Shown: positions 53,421-63,328, counted from the first letter of the stretch. The stretch: 64,000 nt of DNA from Belliella buryatensis (GCF_900188245.1 NZ_FZOK01000009.1:1-64000); one strand, 5' to 3'. A program made the numbers and translations. Notes: generated from the letters alone by a model not told the origin.

Positions 53421-54422
53421 TTGAACCAAATTATCTCGGCATATGGTTATTTGAAATTTTTGAGCTGGAGGAAGTTATTGAACTACCTCCAGCTTGTTTT
53501 ATCATTTCACTACAGCCGCTGGATCAAAAAACCGATCATCTGGGGTCGGCCCACTACGCTTTCTATTGAACCGACGACCAGCTGCAACCTCCGCTGTCCA
53601 GAGTGCCCTAGTGGTCTTAGAAGCTTTACCAGACCTACTGGAATGATACAAGAATCTCTTTTTAGAAAAATCATTGATGAAAATGGTCCATGCTTGACCT
53701 ATTTGCATTTATATTTTCAGGGAGAACCTTATTTGCATCCCAAGTTTCTCGATCTCGTAACCTATGCCAACCAAAAAGGAATCTACACTGCGACTTCCAC
53801 CAATGCGCATTATCTCAACGAAGAAAGCGTCAATAAGACTTTGGACTCAGGACTCCAACAGCTGATCATCTCAATGGATGGTATCACGCAAGAGATTTAT
53901 GAAGATTACCGCATAGGCGGTCAACTTTCGAAAGTGCAATCTGGGCTCAAATTACTTTTAGAAAAACGAGCATCACGCCAACAAAAATTCCCGCGAGTAG
54001 TAGTTCAGTTTTTGGTGACTGGAAAAAATGAACATCAAATAGAACAACTTCAGGACTGGGCAAAAGCAATGCAAGTGGACGAACTTCAGCTGAAAACAAC
54101 TCAAATTTATGATTTCGAGCATGGTTCTGAATTGATTCCTTCTGACTTAAAATACTCCCGATATATTCCCGCAGGGGATGGAAAGTGGAAACTCAAAAAG
54201 GATATTGAAAATAAATGTTGGCGAATGTGGCAAGGTGCTGTAGTCACTTGGGATGGGAGGGTAGTCCCTTGTTGTTTTGACAAGGATGGTGCTCACGTGA
54301 TGGGTCAATTGAGTTTCAAACCCATGAAAGAAATCTGGAAAAACACTGCCTATCAAACGTTTAGAAAGCAACTTTTAGAAGACAGAAAGCAAATAGACAT
54401 CTGCAAAAACTGTACAGAGTAA
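53421..54422 (+). CDS. Radical SAM protein with SPASM-type C-terminus
   Basis: A 333-residue iron-sulfur enzyme. The SAM cluster motif is CNLRCPEC (C-x3-C-x2-C, about residue 56) in PTTSCNLRCPECPSG. Additional Cys for auxiliary clusters lie in NKCWRMWQGAV, VVPCCFDKDG and DICKNCTE. It starts with TTG two bases after the decarboxylase stop, so they are coupled. The N-terminal stretch LNYLQLVLSFHYSRWIKKPIIWGRP fits this branch. The reaction is unknown. Confidence 0.88.
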   Translation: MNQIISAYGYLKFLSWRKLLNYLQLVLSFHYSRWIKKPIIWGRPTTLSIEPTTSCNLRCPECPSGLRSFTRPTGMIQESLFRKIIDENGPCLTYLHLYFQGEPYLHPKFLDLVTYANQKGIYTATSTNAHYLNEESVNKTLDSGLQQLIISMDGITQEIYEDYRIGGQLSKVQSGLKLLLEKRASRQQKFPRVVVQFLVTGKNEHQIEQLQDWAKAMQVDELQLKTTQIYDFEHGSELIPSDLKYSRYIPAGDGKWKLKKDIENKCWRMWQGAVVTWDGRVVPCCFDKDGAHVMGQLSFKPMKEIWKNTAYQTFRKQLLEDRKQIDICKNCTE

Positions 54423-54571
54423 TGACTTCCGGCTTGAAAAAGGCTACTTAGCTATTTCTTTACACCTTGGAATAATTATCTTTACGAAAGTTTTATTTTA
54501 TAATGCGATCATACTAATCAAGTTAATCAGCTCCGCAATTTTACGGATCGACTTAATCTTGGTCATAAATC

Positions 54572-57208
54572 ATGGTAATTCCTATGCATTTTCAACACAA
54601 GGCAATCCTCAGGGTCCTCACCATCGTCCTACTCTTTACTTCGACGCTGATCACCATCAACCCCACGACAGTACAAGCACAATCACTCAGCGAACTATCC
54701 AATCTAAATGTAGACGAGCTGTCTGACACACAAATCCGAGAGTTGATCAGAAGAGCTGCTGAACTTGGTCTGAGTGAAACAGAGCTCCTCCAAATGGCCA
54801 AATTGCGTGGTCTTTCTGATTTTCAAGTGGAGAAGCTCAAAAACAGGATCGAGGGTCTTGAGTCTTCATCTATGGGCTCAGCTAGGTCTGGCTCCCAAGC
54901 TGGAAAAAGGGATGCCAGAAGTCAAGGTGATTTGAATGAAATTAACCAAGGCTTTTTCAAATATCAACAAGAGCTTTTTTTCTTTGAAGAGGAGAGTTCT
55001 CCCTACTTCGGAGGTGATCTTTTTTACAATAAAAATAGAAAGCTGACTTTTGAGCCCAACATCAATATCCCTACGCCAAAAAATTACATTTTGGGCCCTG
55101 GTGATATGATCTACATTGACATCTATGGGCAATCCGAAAGATACATGGAGGTCAATATCAACCCAGATGGATTTGCGATTATTGAAAACATTGGGCCAAT
55201 CAGTTTGTCAGGAAAATCCATAGAAGAAGCTACCAACATCCTCAAAAACAGGCTTTCTAATTTTTATGAAGGCATGCGCGGGTCTAACCCAAACACCTAT
55301 TTGCAAGTGACTTTGGGAAATGTCCGATCAATCCAAGTGCATTTGGTAGGCGAACTTAGACTTCCTGGCACTTTTACTTTGAGTTCTTTCAGTACGGTGT
55401 TTAATGCGCTCTATGCTGCGGGCGGCCCAAGTGAAAACGGAACTTATAGAAACATCAAACTGATCCGTAAGAATAAGACGATATCGACAATAGACATCTA
55501 TGACTTTATCACTAATGGCAAGGCTGATCTCAACTTGCAGCTGGAAGATCAAGATGTAATCTTGGTAGAGCCTTTTGAAGGAAGGGCAACAGTGGAAGGA
55601 GAAGTCAAGAGGCCGAAAATCTTCGAAGTGAAAAATGGAGAAACCTTTGCTGACTTGCTCAGGTATACGGGTGGATTTACAGACGAGGCATTTCAAGATA
55701 GGATTGCTGTGTCAAGAATCACTGGTAAAGAACGATCTGTGTCAGATATTTTCAAGAATCAATTTGACATTTTCACGGTCAAAGGTGGTGACAAATATAC
55801 CATCAGTAAAGTCTTGAATAGATTCACCAATAGGGTACAGATCAAAGGCGCTGTCTTCAGAGAAGGTAACTATGCACTCACGGAAGGCCTGACTTTGAAA
55901 CAATTAATAGCCAATGCAGATGGTGTGCGTGGTGAAGCATATCTTGAGCGAGGCAGTATACTTCGCACCAACGAGGACTTGAGTACGGAAGTCCTGACTG
56001 TAAATGTTAGAGATATTCTCAATGGAAGTGCCGCGGACGTTCGGCTTCAAAGAGAGGATGTGATTCGCATATCCAGTATTTATGATTTGCAGGAGGAGTT
56101 TTATGTACAGGTGACAGGTGAGGTAAGAAACCCAGGTACCTATCCATTTTCAAAGCAGATGACTGTGGAAGACTTGATCATCTTAGCTGGTGGTTTGAGA
56201 GAAGCGGCAAGTACCAAGGATATAGAAATTGCAAGAAGGGTAGGAACACCTCAAGAAGGACTTTTCTCCACCTTGATTCCAGTAAATGTGGATAAATCTC
56301 TAGTACCAAGTGACAATCCTCAGGTTCTTGAGCCATTTGATAATGTAATCATCAGAAGAAAGCCAAATTTCAATTTGGAAAAAATCGTGTACATCGAGGG
56401 GCAGGTCAACTCACCGGGTGCTTTTGCGGTGCAATCTGCCCAAGAGCGCATCTCAGATGTAATCTCTCGTGCAGGAGGATTGACAGCTTTTGCTTACGCC
56501 AAAGGAGCAACGCTTATCCGCCGAACAGAGTATTTCAATACAGAATCTGAGCAACTGAGAAGGCAAAAAAATCTGATGGATCTACAGCTTAAATTGCAAG
56601 CTGACCCTAACAATACAGAAGCACAAGAATTACTACTTGAGCGACTTTTCAAAGATCTAGGCAATAAGGATGCTTCAAAAAGTGCCGCAGAAAGCGCGGC
56701 CGTTTCTGAAATCAAAAGAGAGACAGTAGCTGGTATTGCAGAAAGCAAAGGGGACTTTGGTCAGGTAAAAATCCGAGAGACTGAGGCAGTAGCCATTGAT
56801 TTGGAAAAAATTATGAGCAACCCTGGTTCTGCATTTGACCTGATATTAGAAGAAGGAGATATCATTTCAATTCCAAGACAGTTACAGACAGTACGATTGA
56901 GAGGTGATATTGTCTATCCTACTACTGTACGATTTGAAAATGCCAGAGGATTGAAACACTATATCAACAAAGCAGGAGGCTTCGACAACAGAGCCAATAG
57001 AAAACGGACTTATGTAGTCTATGCAAACGGTGATGTCACCCGCACAAGAAGCTTCTTAGGCCTGAGATCCTACCCATCTATAGAGCCTGGAGCGGAGGTT
57101 TTCGTACCAACCAAAGGGCCGAGAGTGCCGATTAGACCTGGTGAGTTGGTGGGTCTTACTACTGGCTTAGCCACTTTGGTATTGATTATTTCACAGATCA
57201 CACAATAA
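54572..57208 (+). CDS. Wza-like outer-membrane polysaccharide exporter with SLBB repeats
   Basis: An 878-residue protein with a signal peptide (VLTIVLLFTSTLITINPTTVQAQ). A short helical segment (LSNLNVDELSDTQIRELIRRAAELG) precedes the polysaccharide export domain (LGPGDMIYIDIYGQSERYMEVNINPDG). About six SLBB domains follow, each starting near V-GEV--PG, for example VEGEVKRPKIFEV, VTGEVRNPGTYPF and IEGQVNSPGAFAV. A C-terminal hydrophobic helix is GLTTGLATLVLIISQI. It would form the periplasmic and outer-membrane channel. Confidence 0.92.
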   Translation: MVIPMHFQHKAILRVLTIVLLFTSTLITINPTTVQAQSLSELSNLNVDELSDTQIRELIRRAAELGLSETELLQMAKLRGLSDFQVEKLKNRIEGLESSSMGSARSGSQAGKRDARSQGDLNEINQGFFKYQQELFFFEEESSPYFGGDLFYNKNRKLTFEPNINIPTPKNYILGPGDMIYIDIYGQSERYMEVNINPDGFAIIENIGPISLSGKSIEEATNILKNRLSNFYEGMRGSNPNTYLQVTLGNVRSIQVHLVGELRLPGTFTLSSFSTVFNALYAAGGPSENGTYRNIKLIRKNKTISTIDIYDFITNGKADLNLQLEDQDVILVEPFEGRATVEGEVKRPKIFEVKNGETFADLLRYTGGFTDEAFQDRIAVSRITGKERSVSDIFKNQFDIFTVKGGDKYTISKVLNRFTNRVQIKGAVFREGNYALTEGLTLKQLIANADGVRGEAYLERGSILRTNEDLSTEVLTVNVRDILNGSAADVRLQREDVIRISSIYDLQEEFYVQVTGEVRNPGTYPFSKQMTVEDLIILAGGLREAASTKDIEIARRVGTPQEGLFSTLIPVNVDKSLVPSDNPQVLEPFDNVIIRRKPNFNLEKIVYIEGQVNSPGAFAVQSAQERISDVISRAGGLTAFAYAKGATLIRRTEYFNTESEQLRRQKNLMDLQLKLQADPNNTEAQELLLERLFKDLGNKDASKSAAESAAVSEIKRETVAGIAESKGDFGQVKIRETEAVAIDLEKIMSNPGSAFDLILEEGDIISIPRQLQTVRLRGDIVYPTTVRFENARGLKHYINKAGGFDNRANRKRTYVVYANGDVTRTRSFLGLRSYPSIEPGAEVFVPTKGPRVPIRPGELVGLTTGLATLVLIISQITQ

Positions 57209-57213
57209 CTGCC

Positions 57214-58275
57214 ATGTCAGAAAAGCATATATTGGACGATAAGATCACTTTGAGAGAAGTTGTTTTGAGACTACGTGAGTGGATCAAGTATTTCCGTTCG
57301 AAGTGGAAGACCATCTTTATTTGGGTAGCTCTTGGGGCTGGATTAGGTGCCTTGGTATCTATTGTCAAAAAACCAGTCTACGTAGCAGAGAGCTCATTTG
57401 TATTGGAGGAATCTGATGGAGGTGGATTGGGACAAATGTCAGGTTTGGCAACTTTGGTTGGTGTAAACATCGGCTCACTTGGTGGTTCAAGCGGCCTATT
57501 TCAAGGAGACAATATCATAGAACTGTATCGATCCAATAATATGCTTAGCAAAACCCTCTTGAGCCCTTTTCAAGGAGAGGAGTTATTGATTCATAGGTAT
57601 ATTGCATTCAATGAATTGGATCAAAAATGGAAAAAAACGGTAGATCTCAATAGCTTAGATTTTACCATACCAAGGGAGAAATTCACCGTGACACAAGATT
57701 CAGTGATGCGAGAGCTGTCCAAGATCATTCGTGAACAACACCTTTCCGTAGCCAAGCCAGATCGGAAATTATCGATTATCAAAGTAGACATTTCCGGAAA
57801 AGACGAGGCTTTTGCCAAGGAATTCAATGAAAGGCTGGTAGAGAATGTCAATAATTTCTACTTCGAAACTAAAACCAAAAAGACTTCTGAAAACCTTCAA
57901 ATCCTACAATCTCAAGCTGATTCTGTGCGGAAGATTCTCGATAGAAGCTTGGAGGAACTCGCATTCCTTTCTGACAAAACACCCAATCCAAACCCGCTCT
58001 TACAGTCGGGAAATATAGATATTAGAAAGAAGCAAATCGATGTTCAGGCAAATTCTGCGATCTATTCCGAGATCGTCAAAAACCTAGAAGTAGCCAAAGT
58101 CAATCAGCGCAACAATTCTCCTCTGATTCAGATCATCGATAGCCCAAGGTATCCCTTGAATCGATATGAGATAAAATTAATATGGGGTTTATTGTATGGT
58201 TCTATTATAACATTTATACTTTGTCTTGCGATTCTTTATTTCCAAAAATCATATGGCAAATTACTGTCAAAATGA
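57214..58275 (+). CDS. Wzz-like chain-length determinant / co-polymerase
   Basis: A 353-residue inner-membrane protein with one N-terminal (TIFIWVALGAGLGALVSIVKK) and one C-terminal (LIWGLLYGSIITFILCLAILYF) helix, and a large periplasmic coiled-coil region between. The Pro-rich end SPRYPLNRYEIK before the second helix is the Wzz hallmark. No kinase domain is present. It starts five bases after the exporter gene, so both are in one operon. Confidence 0.9.
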   Translation: MSEKHILDDKITLREVVLRLREWIKYFRSKWKTIFIWVALGAGLGALVSIVKKPVYVAESSFVLEESDGGGLGQMSGLATLVGVNIGSLGGSSGLFQGDNIIELYRSNNMLSKTLLSPFQGEELLIHRYIAFNELDQKWKKTVDLNSLDFTIPREKFTVTQDSVMRELSKIIREQHLSVAKPDRKLSIIKVDISGKDEAFAKEFNERLVENVNNFYFETKTKKTSENLQILQSQADSVRKILDRSLEELAFLSDKTPNPNPLLQSGNIDIRKKQIDVQANSAIYSEIVKNLEVAKVNQRNNSPLIQIIDSPRYPLNRYEIKLIWGLLYGSIITFILCLAILYFQKSYGKLLSK

Positions 58276-58292
58276 ATTGTTTAATTTGAAAT

Positions 58293-59606
58293 ATGCTTCA
58301 AAAAATCTTGCGTTTATCTCTATTAAATTCTTTAAAAAATAAGTCATTTCAGAACTTTATATTTCTTAGTTCTATTCAAGTCTCTAATATTTTAATCAAT
58401 TTAGTTTCAATGCCTATTTTAATAACCTCTATAGGTGTTGATCAATTTGGTTTAGTTAATTTATCTTTATCTATAATAGTAATTTCAAATATTTTTGTAA
58501 GTTTTGGTTTTAACTTAAGTGGTCCAAGAGAAACAGCTATTAATCAAAAAAGCAAAAAAGAACTATCAATTCTATTATCAAGAATAACGGTTAGTAAGCT
58601 CCTATTGGCTACTGTTGTAGCTGTTCTTTTGTCAATGGGAATATTCATTTTTAACATTTTTCAGGAGTATCAGTCGATATTAGTTTTTTCGTTACTAATT
58701 CTTTACTCTGAAGCGACACTTAGTTTGTGGTTTTTTCAAGGATTAGAAAAGATGAAGTTAATATCAGTGGCAAATGTATTTAGTAAACTTTTATATTTAT
58801 TAGGTATTGTTTTGTTTATAGAGCAGCCTAATCATTCAAAGTTTGTAAATTTTTTGCTTGGGGCAAGCGGTTTAACTATTAATGTTCTTGTTATTTTTTA
58901 TGTCAAATTTAAAATGAAAATAGCATTAATATTTCCTCAAATTAAAGAGATATATGATTCTCTTAAATCAAATATTAACTTTTTCCTATCAAACTTAACC
59001 TCTTATATTTCAATAAATGGTGGATTGATAATCCTAAGCTTTTATTCTACACCTGAAACTCTAGGCAATTACAGTCTTGCAGAAAAAATAACTATGGTCA
59101 TCAGACTTTTTCCAGCTATTCTAACACAATCCATTTACCCCAATGCCGTAAAATTATTTCACAATAATTTGGATGCGTTTTTTAAATTTGCGAGAAAGGC
59201 ATACTTCTTAGGATTATCAATATCCCTAATAATTTCTATCTTCATTTACTCTTTAGCACCAATCATCATAAAAATACTTTCAAAAAATGATATACCAGAA
59301 TCTATATATTATTTGAAAATTCTATCTTTTATTCCATTTTTAGCCAGTCTAAACTTGTTAAATGTTTTAATTCTTTTAATAAAAAATGAACAGGAACTTT
59401 TTTTTAAAATCTCATCAATTGCTTGTATTTGTATGCTTTCTCTTGGAGTTTTTTTGGCTTCAAATTATGGAGCTATTGGAATTTGTATAGCTCTTTTAGC
59501 TACAGAAGTAATTTATTTCTTTTTGTTTTCATTAATATTGTTTACCAGATCAGAAGAGATTTTTTACCGGATTTATTTAAATAAAAACATAGGGAGTAAA
59601 TCCTGA
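58293..59606 (+). CDS. Wzx-like flippase of lipid-linked oligosaccharide
   Basis: A 437-residue polytopic membrane protein with about 12 helices, MATE/PST type. The N-terminal segment SLVQ-like VSNILINLVSMPILITSIGVDQFGLVNLSLSI is split by an amphipathic break. It would flip undecaprenyl-linked repeat units across the inner membrane. Its DNA is visibly richer in A/T than the exporter genes before it, suggesting separate acquisition. An IS remnant follows directly. Confidence 0.88.
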   Translation: MLQKILRLSLLNSLKNKSFQNFIFLSSIQVSNILINLVSMPILITSIGVDQFGLVNLSLSIIVISNIFVSFGFNLSGPRETAINQKSKKELSILLSRITVSKLLLATVVAVLLSMGIFIFNIFQEYQSILVFSLLILYSEATLSLWFFQGLEKMKLISVANVFSKLLYLLGIVLFIEQPNHSKFVNFLLGASGLTINVLVIFYVKFKMKIALIFPQIKEIYDSLKSNINFFLSNLTSYISINGGLIILSFYSTPETLGNYSLAEKITMVIRLFPAILTQSIYPNAVKLFHNNLDAFFKFARKAYFLGLSISLIISIFIYSLAPIIIKILSKNDIPESIYYLKILSFIPFLASLNLLNVLILLIKNEQELFFKISSIACICMLSLGVFLASNYGAIGICIALLATEVIYFFLFSLILFTRSEEIFYRIYLNKNIGSKS

Positions 59607-59633
59607 TAAAATTAAATATTACGTAATAAAAAG

Positions 59634-60018
59634 TATGATTATCCGCTTGTATACAAGTAGGGGCAAATGCTTGCAATAACTAATCTGTCAAATAGTTTTT
59701 CACCAAAGTATCTTCGGTTTAGTTTGTAACAGAATTCATTGAGATAGTTTTGAAGCATCTTTTCTGAAACCATATGGTAAGCCAGTAGTGTTCTCTGGAC
59801 TTACATTTCTTGCAAATAATGCCTTCTCTTTCTCTTTGTTCCTTAAAGAAATGCATGCAACTTGCCTCATCTGGATATCTTTCATTGAATTGTAGGATAG
59901 TCATGGCTTTTTTCTTTATTTGAAGCCAATTAAACACTTAAAATACAGCCCTGAAAGTTATTGACACGTATTGTCAAAGTATAAAATTTGCCTACTTGTA
60001 TGTAGACGGATATTCATA
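59634..60018. mobile_element. Internally deleted IS1595-family element
   Basis: 385 bp with inverted ends TATGATTATCCGCTTG and (inverted) TATGAATATCCGTCTA, about 28 bp matching at 23 positions and ending TACAAGTAGG. A perfect 8-bp target duplication, ATAAAAAG, lies at 59626-59633 and 60019-60026. Transposase start and end are both kept on the minus strand, with the catalytic middle lost. Element length, end type and target duplication all fit IS1595. Confidence 0.9.
59719..59904 (-). pseudogene. IS1595 transposase remnant
   Basis: The N-terminal about 45 residues MTILQFNERYPDEASCMHFF then KEQREREGIICKKCKS are intact and hold the first CxxC pair of the zinc ribbon. After EHYWL the frame jumps. 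Downstream, in another frame, the C-terminal codons MLQNYLNEFCYKLNRRYFGE and then DRLVIASICPYLYTSG run to the stop inside the left inverted repeat. The DDE-type catalytic core is missing, so no active transposase can be made. Confidence 0.85.
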
Positions 60019-60128
60019 ATAAAAAGTATCCACAATGTTGCATCCAAGGTAAAATAGACGTAACAATTTGTTTATATTATATCAAATCATAAAAATTCTT
60101 CCAACCAATACACAAATACTTCAACAAA

Positions 60129-61061
60129 ATGGCAGCAATTACCCAACCATCTGTAGCGATCATAATCATCAATTGGAATAATTTCAATGATACCCAAAAA
60201 TGTCTCAATTCCCTTAAAAAATGTGATTACCCAAATTTTCAATCCATAGTAGTGGATAACGACTCACAAGATGGATCAGGGAGAAAGTTAGAGGATGAAT
60301 TTAAGGATTTTGCTTACTTTATCTTTTCAGATTCCAACAGAGGGTTCACAGGTGGAAATAATTTAGGTCTGAAATATGCCTTGGATCAGGGTTTTGAATA
60401 TGTAATGGAGCTGAACAATGATACGGAAGTAGAGCCTGATTTTATCACAAAATTGATTGATTCTATTGTCGATAAGCCAGAATATGGCGCAGCCCAACCA
60501 TTGATTTATTTCAATACTCCAAATAGACATATTGTTTGGAATGCTGGTGGAAATTACATTCGTCCATTGGGTATTTCGCAGACCAAATATAAAAACGTCA
60601 AAGACTCTAGGTTTATAAAGGCTTCGGAAACTGACTGGATAACGGGTTGTGCATTTTTGATCAAGTCTGAGGTGATCAAAAAAACAGGCTTGCTGAAAGA
60701 GTTTTACTTTTTCGGATCATTTGAAGATGTGGATTTGTCAATGAGAATACGGAATCTTGGATACAAACTTTGGTTTGAACCGAGCGCGGTAATCTATCAT
60801 TCAGTAGGTGGCTCTTCAAAATCCAAAACCAAAGGGAAAGAAGGGTATCTAAACCCTAAGGTCCATTATTTGACGCAAAGAAATCAAATGATTTTTATCA
60901 ACCACCATACTCCGACTATATTTAAACCCGTCGCCGTCCTAACACAAGTTATCAAGTTGCTTGCTTATTCCTTATATTTTTTAGTTCTTTGGAGGCCTAT
61001 AAAGCTAAAGATGGTCTGGAAAGGCTTTAAAGATGGATTATTTAAAACTTACCATGATTAA
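60129..61061 (+). CDS. Glycosyltransferase family 2
   Basis: A 310-residue GT-A enzyme: VAIIIINWNNFNDTQKCLNSL, VDNDSQDGS (nucleotide site), MELNNDTEVEPDF (DxD-like), and the acceptor region TGCAFLIKSEVIKKTGLLKEFYFFGSFEDVDLSMRIRNLGYK. A C-terminal hydrophobic stretch may anchor it to the membrane. It resembles rhamnosyltransferase-like GT2 enzymes, consistent with rfbC upstream. It overlaps the next gene. Confidence 0.9.
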   Translation: MAAITQPSVAIIIINWNNFNDTQKCLNSLKKCDYPNFQSIVVDNDSQDGSGRKLEDEFKDFAYFIFSDSNRGFTGGNNLGLKYALDQGFEYVMELNNDTEVEPDFITKLIDSIVDKPEYGAAQPLIYFNTPNRHIVWNAGGNYIRPLGISQTKYKNVKDSRFIKASETDWITGCAFLIKSEVIKKTGLLKEFYFFGSFEDVDLSMRIRNLGYKLWFEPSAVIYHSVGGSSKSKTKGKEGYLNPKVHYLTQRNQMIFINHHTPTIFKPVAVLTQVIKLLAYSLYFLVLWRPIKLKMVWKGFKDGLFKTYHD

Positions 61062-61830
61062 TACTGAAATTATTAGAAATGGAATTGAGGTTTACAAAGC
61101 AGCTAAACCATTTCCGCATTTGGTTATAGATGATTTTTTGGATCTTGAACTAGCTCAAAAATTATCGAATGAATTCCCCGATATCAATGACAACAGTCTT
61201 TTCAATTATTCTAATCCGTTAGAAAAAAAATCTGCTTTGAATGATTGGAATAAGTTTCCTTCAAACACTTACAGTTTTTTTGAATTTCTTTGTTCAAATG
61301 ATTTTGTCAATCAGCTGGGAGAAATTCTAGGGATAAAATTATTCCCTGATTTTGGCCTTCATGGAGGTGGATGGCACATGCATCCAGATGGTGGCAAGCT
61401 TAACCCCCATTTGGATTATAATATACATCCCAAACTAGGGTTACAAAGAAGAATCAATCTGATTATCTATTTATCGGAGGATTGGAAACCTGAATATGGA
61501 GGCCATTTCGGTCTGTGGAGCAACAATGAAGAAACAAACAGGCCAGACAAACTTATTAAAGAAGTAGAAATCAAATTTAATAGAGCGGTGATTTTCGATA
61601 CTAGTTTACAGTCTTGGCATGGACTCAGTCGCCAGGTCACTTCTGATGGTCAAAAAATCAGAAAATCACTGGCTATATATTATCTTTGTGTGCCTCCCGC
61701 AACTTATGTTGACAGACAACGTGCGCTTTACGCACCTACTGAAGATCAGAAAAACAATCCCGAGATTGATGAACTTATCAAGAAAAGATCGGATAGTCAG
61801 CAATATAAGGATCATTATATTACAAAATAG
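61054..61830 (+). CDS. 2-oxoglutarate/Fe(II) oxygenase
   Basis: About 258 residues. The double-stranded beta-helix core shows the iron facial triad in NPHLDYNIHPK (His-x-Asp) and SLQSWHGLS (distal His), and the 2-oxoglutarate-binding Arg probably in GQKIRKSLAIYYL. RRINLIIYLSEDWKPEYGGHFGLW matches prolyl 4-hydroxylase-type proteins. Overlap with the GT2 gene (8 bases; 29 if the ATG at 61033 is used) places it firmly in the polysaccharide operon. It probably modifies the glycan or its precursor, which is inference. Confidence 0.85.
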   Translation: MINTEIIRNGIEVYKAAKPFPHLVIDDFLDLELAQKLSNEFPDINDNSLFNYSNPLEKKSALNDWNKFPSNTYSFFEFLCSNDFVNQLGEILGIKLFPDFGLHGGGWHMHPDGGKLNPHLDYNIHPKLGLQRRINLIIYLSEDWKPEYGGHFGLWSNNEETNRPDKLIKEVEIKFNRAVIFDTSLQSWHGLSRQVTSDGQKIRKSLAIYYLCVPPATYVDRQRALYAPTEDQKNNPEIDELIKKRSDSQQYKDHYITK

Positions 61831-61936
61831 TTAAGCTTTTTATTTCGATTATTTAATCAATGAAGGCTCTTCTATTCACCATTCTGTATCATGGTTGTAT
61901 TGGTGATCTTCATGATGGAAAATTAGCTCAAGCTAT

Positions 61937-63328
61937 ATGCTATTTATAATTTTCTCCGTAGCGGTATTTATTTTGTGTTTTATTACCTTCAAAAACATCG
62001 TTTTTAGAGGCAAATGGGAGTATGTTATTTTTTTTACAGTCATATTCTTCCCTTTTTATATTACAATTATCAGTACAGTATATAGTACTACGAAATCCAT
62101 CTTGATCCTTTCTATATTTCAATATATCAAGGAAATAGTCATGCTAGTTGCTTTTATAGGTTTCTTTGTATACCAGAAGAACCTATCCAATTACCCTCTT
62201 AGATTGAATGGTTTAGACTATAGCTTTATTCTTTTCTACTTATTAGTCATTTGCTTTTTAATTTTACCGATTGGTGAAGCTACGGTGTACAGCAAGTTGC
62301 TCTATTTCAAAAATGTAGCCTTGATGGGCCTCTTCTATTTCTTTGGACGAAACAGCCATTTTGGTGATCGAGAGCTAAAGAAGTTATTGCACGTCATTCT
62401 ACTAATCGCTGGTTTAGCATTGACCTTGAATATCATTGAATTCAGTATTGATACCCACTTTCAGCAGTTTACTGGATATGCAGTATTCAATGATGAAATC
62501 AATAATATAAGTCCTAAAGGTAACCATGGTTTGACATGGACTTTTGAGACTCCAACTTACGCCAAAAGGTTTGCTTCATTCTTCTCGGATCCACTTGAGT
62601 TGGCTATTTCATCAATTATGATGTTTGCAACAGCTTTGATTATGTATTTGACCACCAAAAGAGGAAAAGCTACACCTTACCTATTCATGATAGGAGCTAC
62701 TGCTGCAACATTGGTACTTTCTTATTCAAGATCATCAATCGCTGCATTGCTTGTCATGTTGGTATATATCGCCTTCTTATTTAAACTGTACAAAATCGTC
62801 TTTGCAATTATTGGCTTAGGCTTTACTGTCTTAGTATATATTCTTTTCTTTAGCTCAGACGAGTTCAGGTACTTTCTTATAGATACGATCACTTTACAAG
62901 ACTCCTCTTCTTTGGGACATCTTGTAGAATGGCTCGCAGCCATAGAATCTATGATAAGCAATCCAATGGGAATAGGACTAGCTACAAGTGGGAACATTGG
63001 TGCAGTCGATGAAGAACTCCGAGTAGGTGGAGAGAATCAATTCCTTGTCTTTGGTGTACAAATAGGTTGGATAGGGATGATCTTGTATATCCTCATGCTA
63101 TTAGGGTCAATTGTCTACTGCTACAAAGCTTTTGGCCATTTGAAAAATACTGGTGAAGCGAGGATTGCATTTATTGCAACCACCGTCAAGTTTGCAGCAA
63201 TATTTCCCCTCTTTACTTCCAATGCAGAGAAATTTTTATTTGTTTCGCTCATTACTTGGTGGATGGTAGGGTACACCGTCAATGCTATCCACAGGCAAAA
63301 GCTTAAAGAAATCATCAGCCATGGGTAA
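61937..63328 (+). CDS. O-antigen polymerase/ligase-like membrane protein (Wzy)
   Basis: A 463-residue membrane protein with about 11 helices and a large loop carrying the Wzy_C-type region (YSRSSIAALLVMLVYIAFLF, then GHLVEWLAAIESMISNPMGIGLATSGNIG and GGENQFLVFGVQIGWIGMILY). It would polymerise repeat units at the periplasmic face. The 3' end overlaps the next glycosyltransferase by eight bases. Confidence 0.88.
   Translation: MLFIIFSVAVFILCFITFKNIVFRGKWEYVIFFTVIFFPFYITIISTVYSTTKSILILSIFQYIKEIVMLVAFIGFFVYQKNLSNYPLRLNGLDYSFILFYLLVICFLILPIGEATVYSKLLYFKNVALMGLFYFFGRNSHFGDRELKKLLHVILLIAGLALTLNIIEFSIDTHFQQFTGYAVFNDEINNISPKGNHGLTWTFETPTYAKRFASFFSDPLELAISSIMMFATALIMYLTTKRGKATPYLFMIGATAATLVLSYSRSSIAALLVMLVYIAFLFKLYKIVFAIIGLGFTVLVYILFFSSDEFRYFLIDTITLQDSSSLGHLVEWLAAIESMISNPMGIGLATSGNIGAVDEELRVGGENQFLVFGVQIGWIGMILYILMLLGSIVYCYKAFGHLKNTGEARIAFIATTVKFAAIFPLFTSNAEKFLFVSLITWWMVGYTVNAIHRQKLKEIISHG

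Noticed and set aside
53463-53494. Perfect hairpin AGCTGGAGG/CCTCCAGCT followed by TGTTTTATC, resembling a terminator after the decarboxylase gene
   Set aside because: It lies inside the radical SAM gene, whose N-terminal residues around it fit the family, so termination here would cut off a coupled gene.
61860-61949. 29-codon frame MKALLFTILYHGCIGDLHDG... before the Wzy-like gene
   Set aside because: It is too short and overlaps the next start. It could be a relic of a deleted gene, but nothing supports translation.
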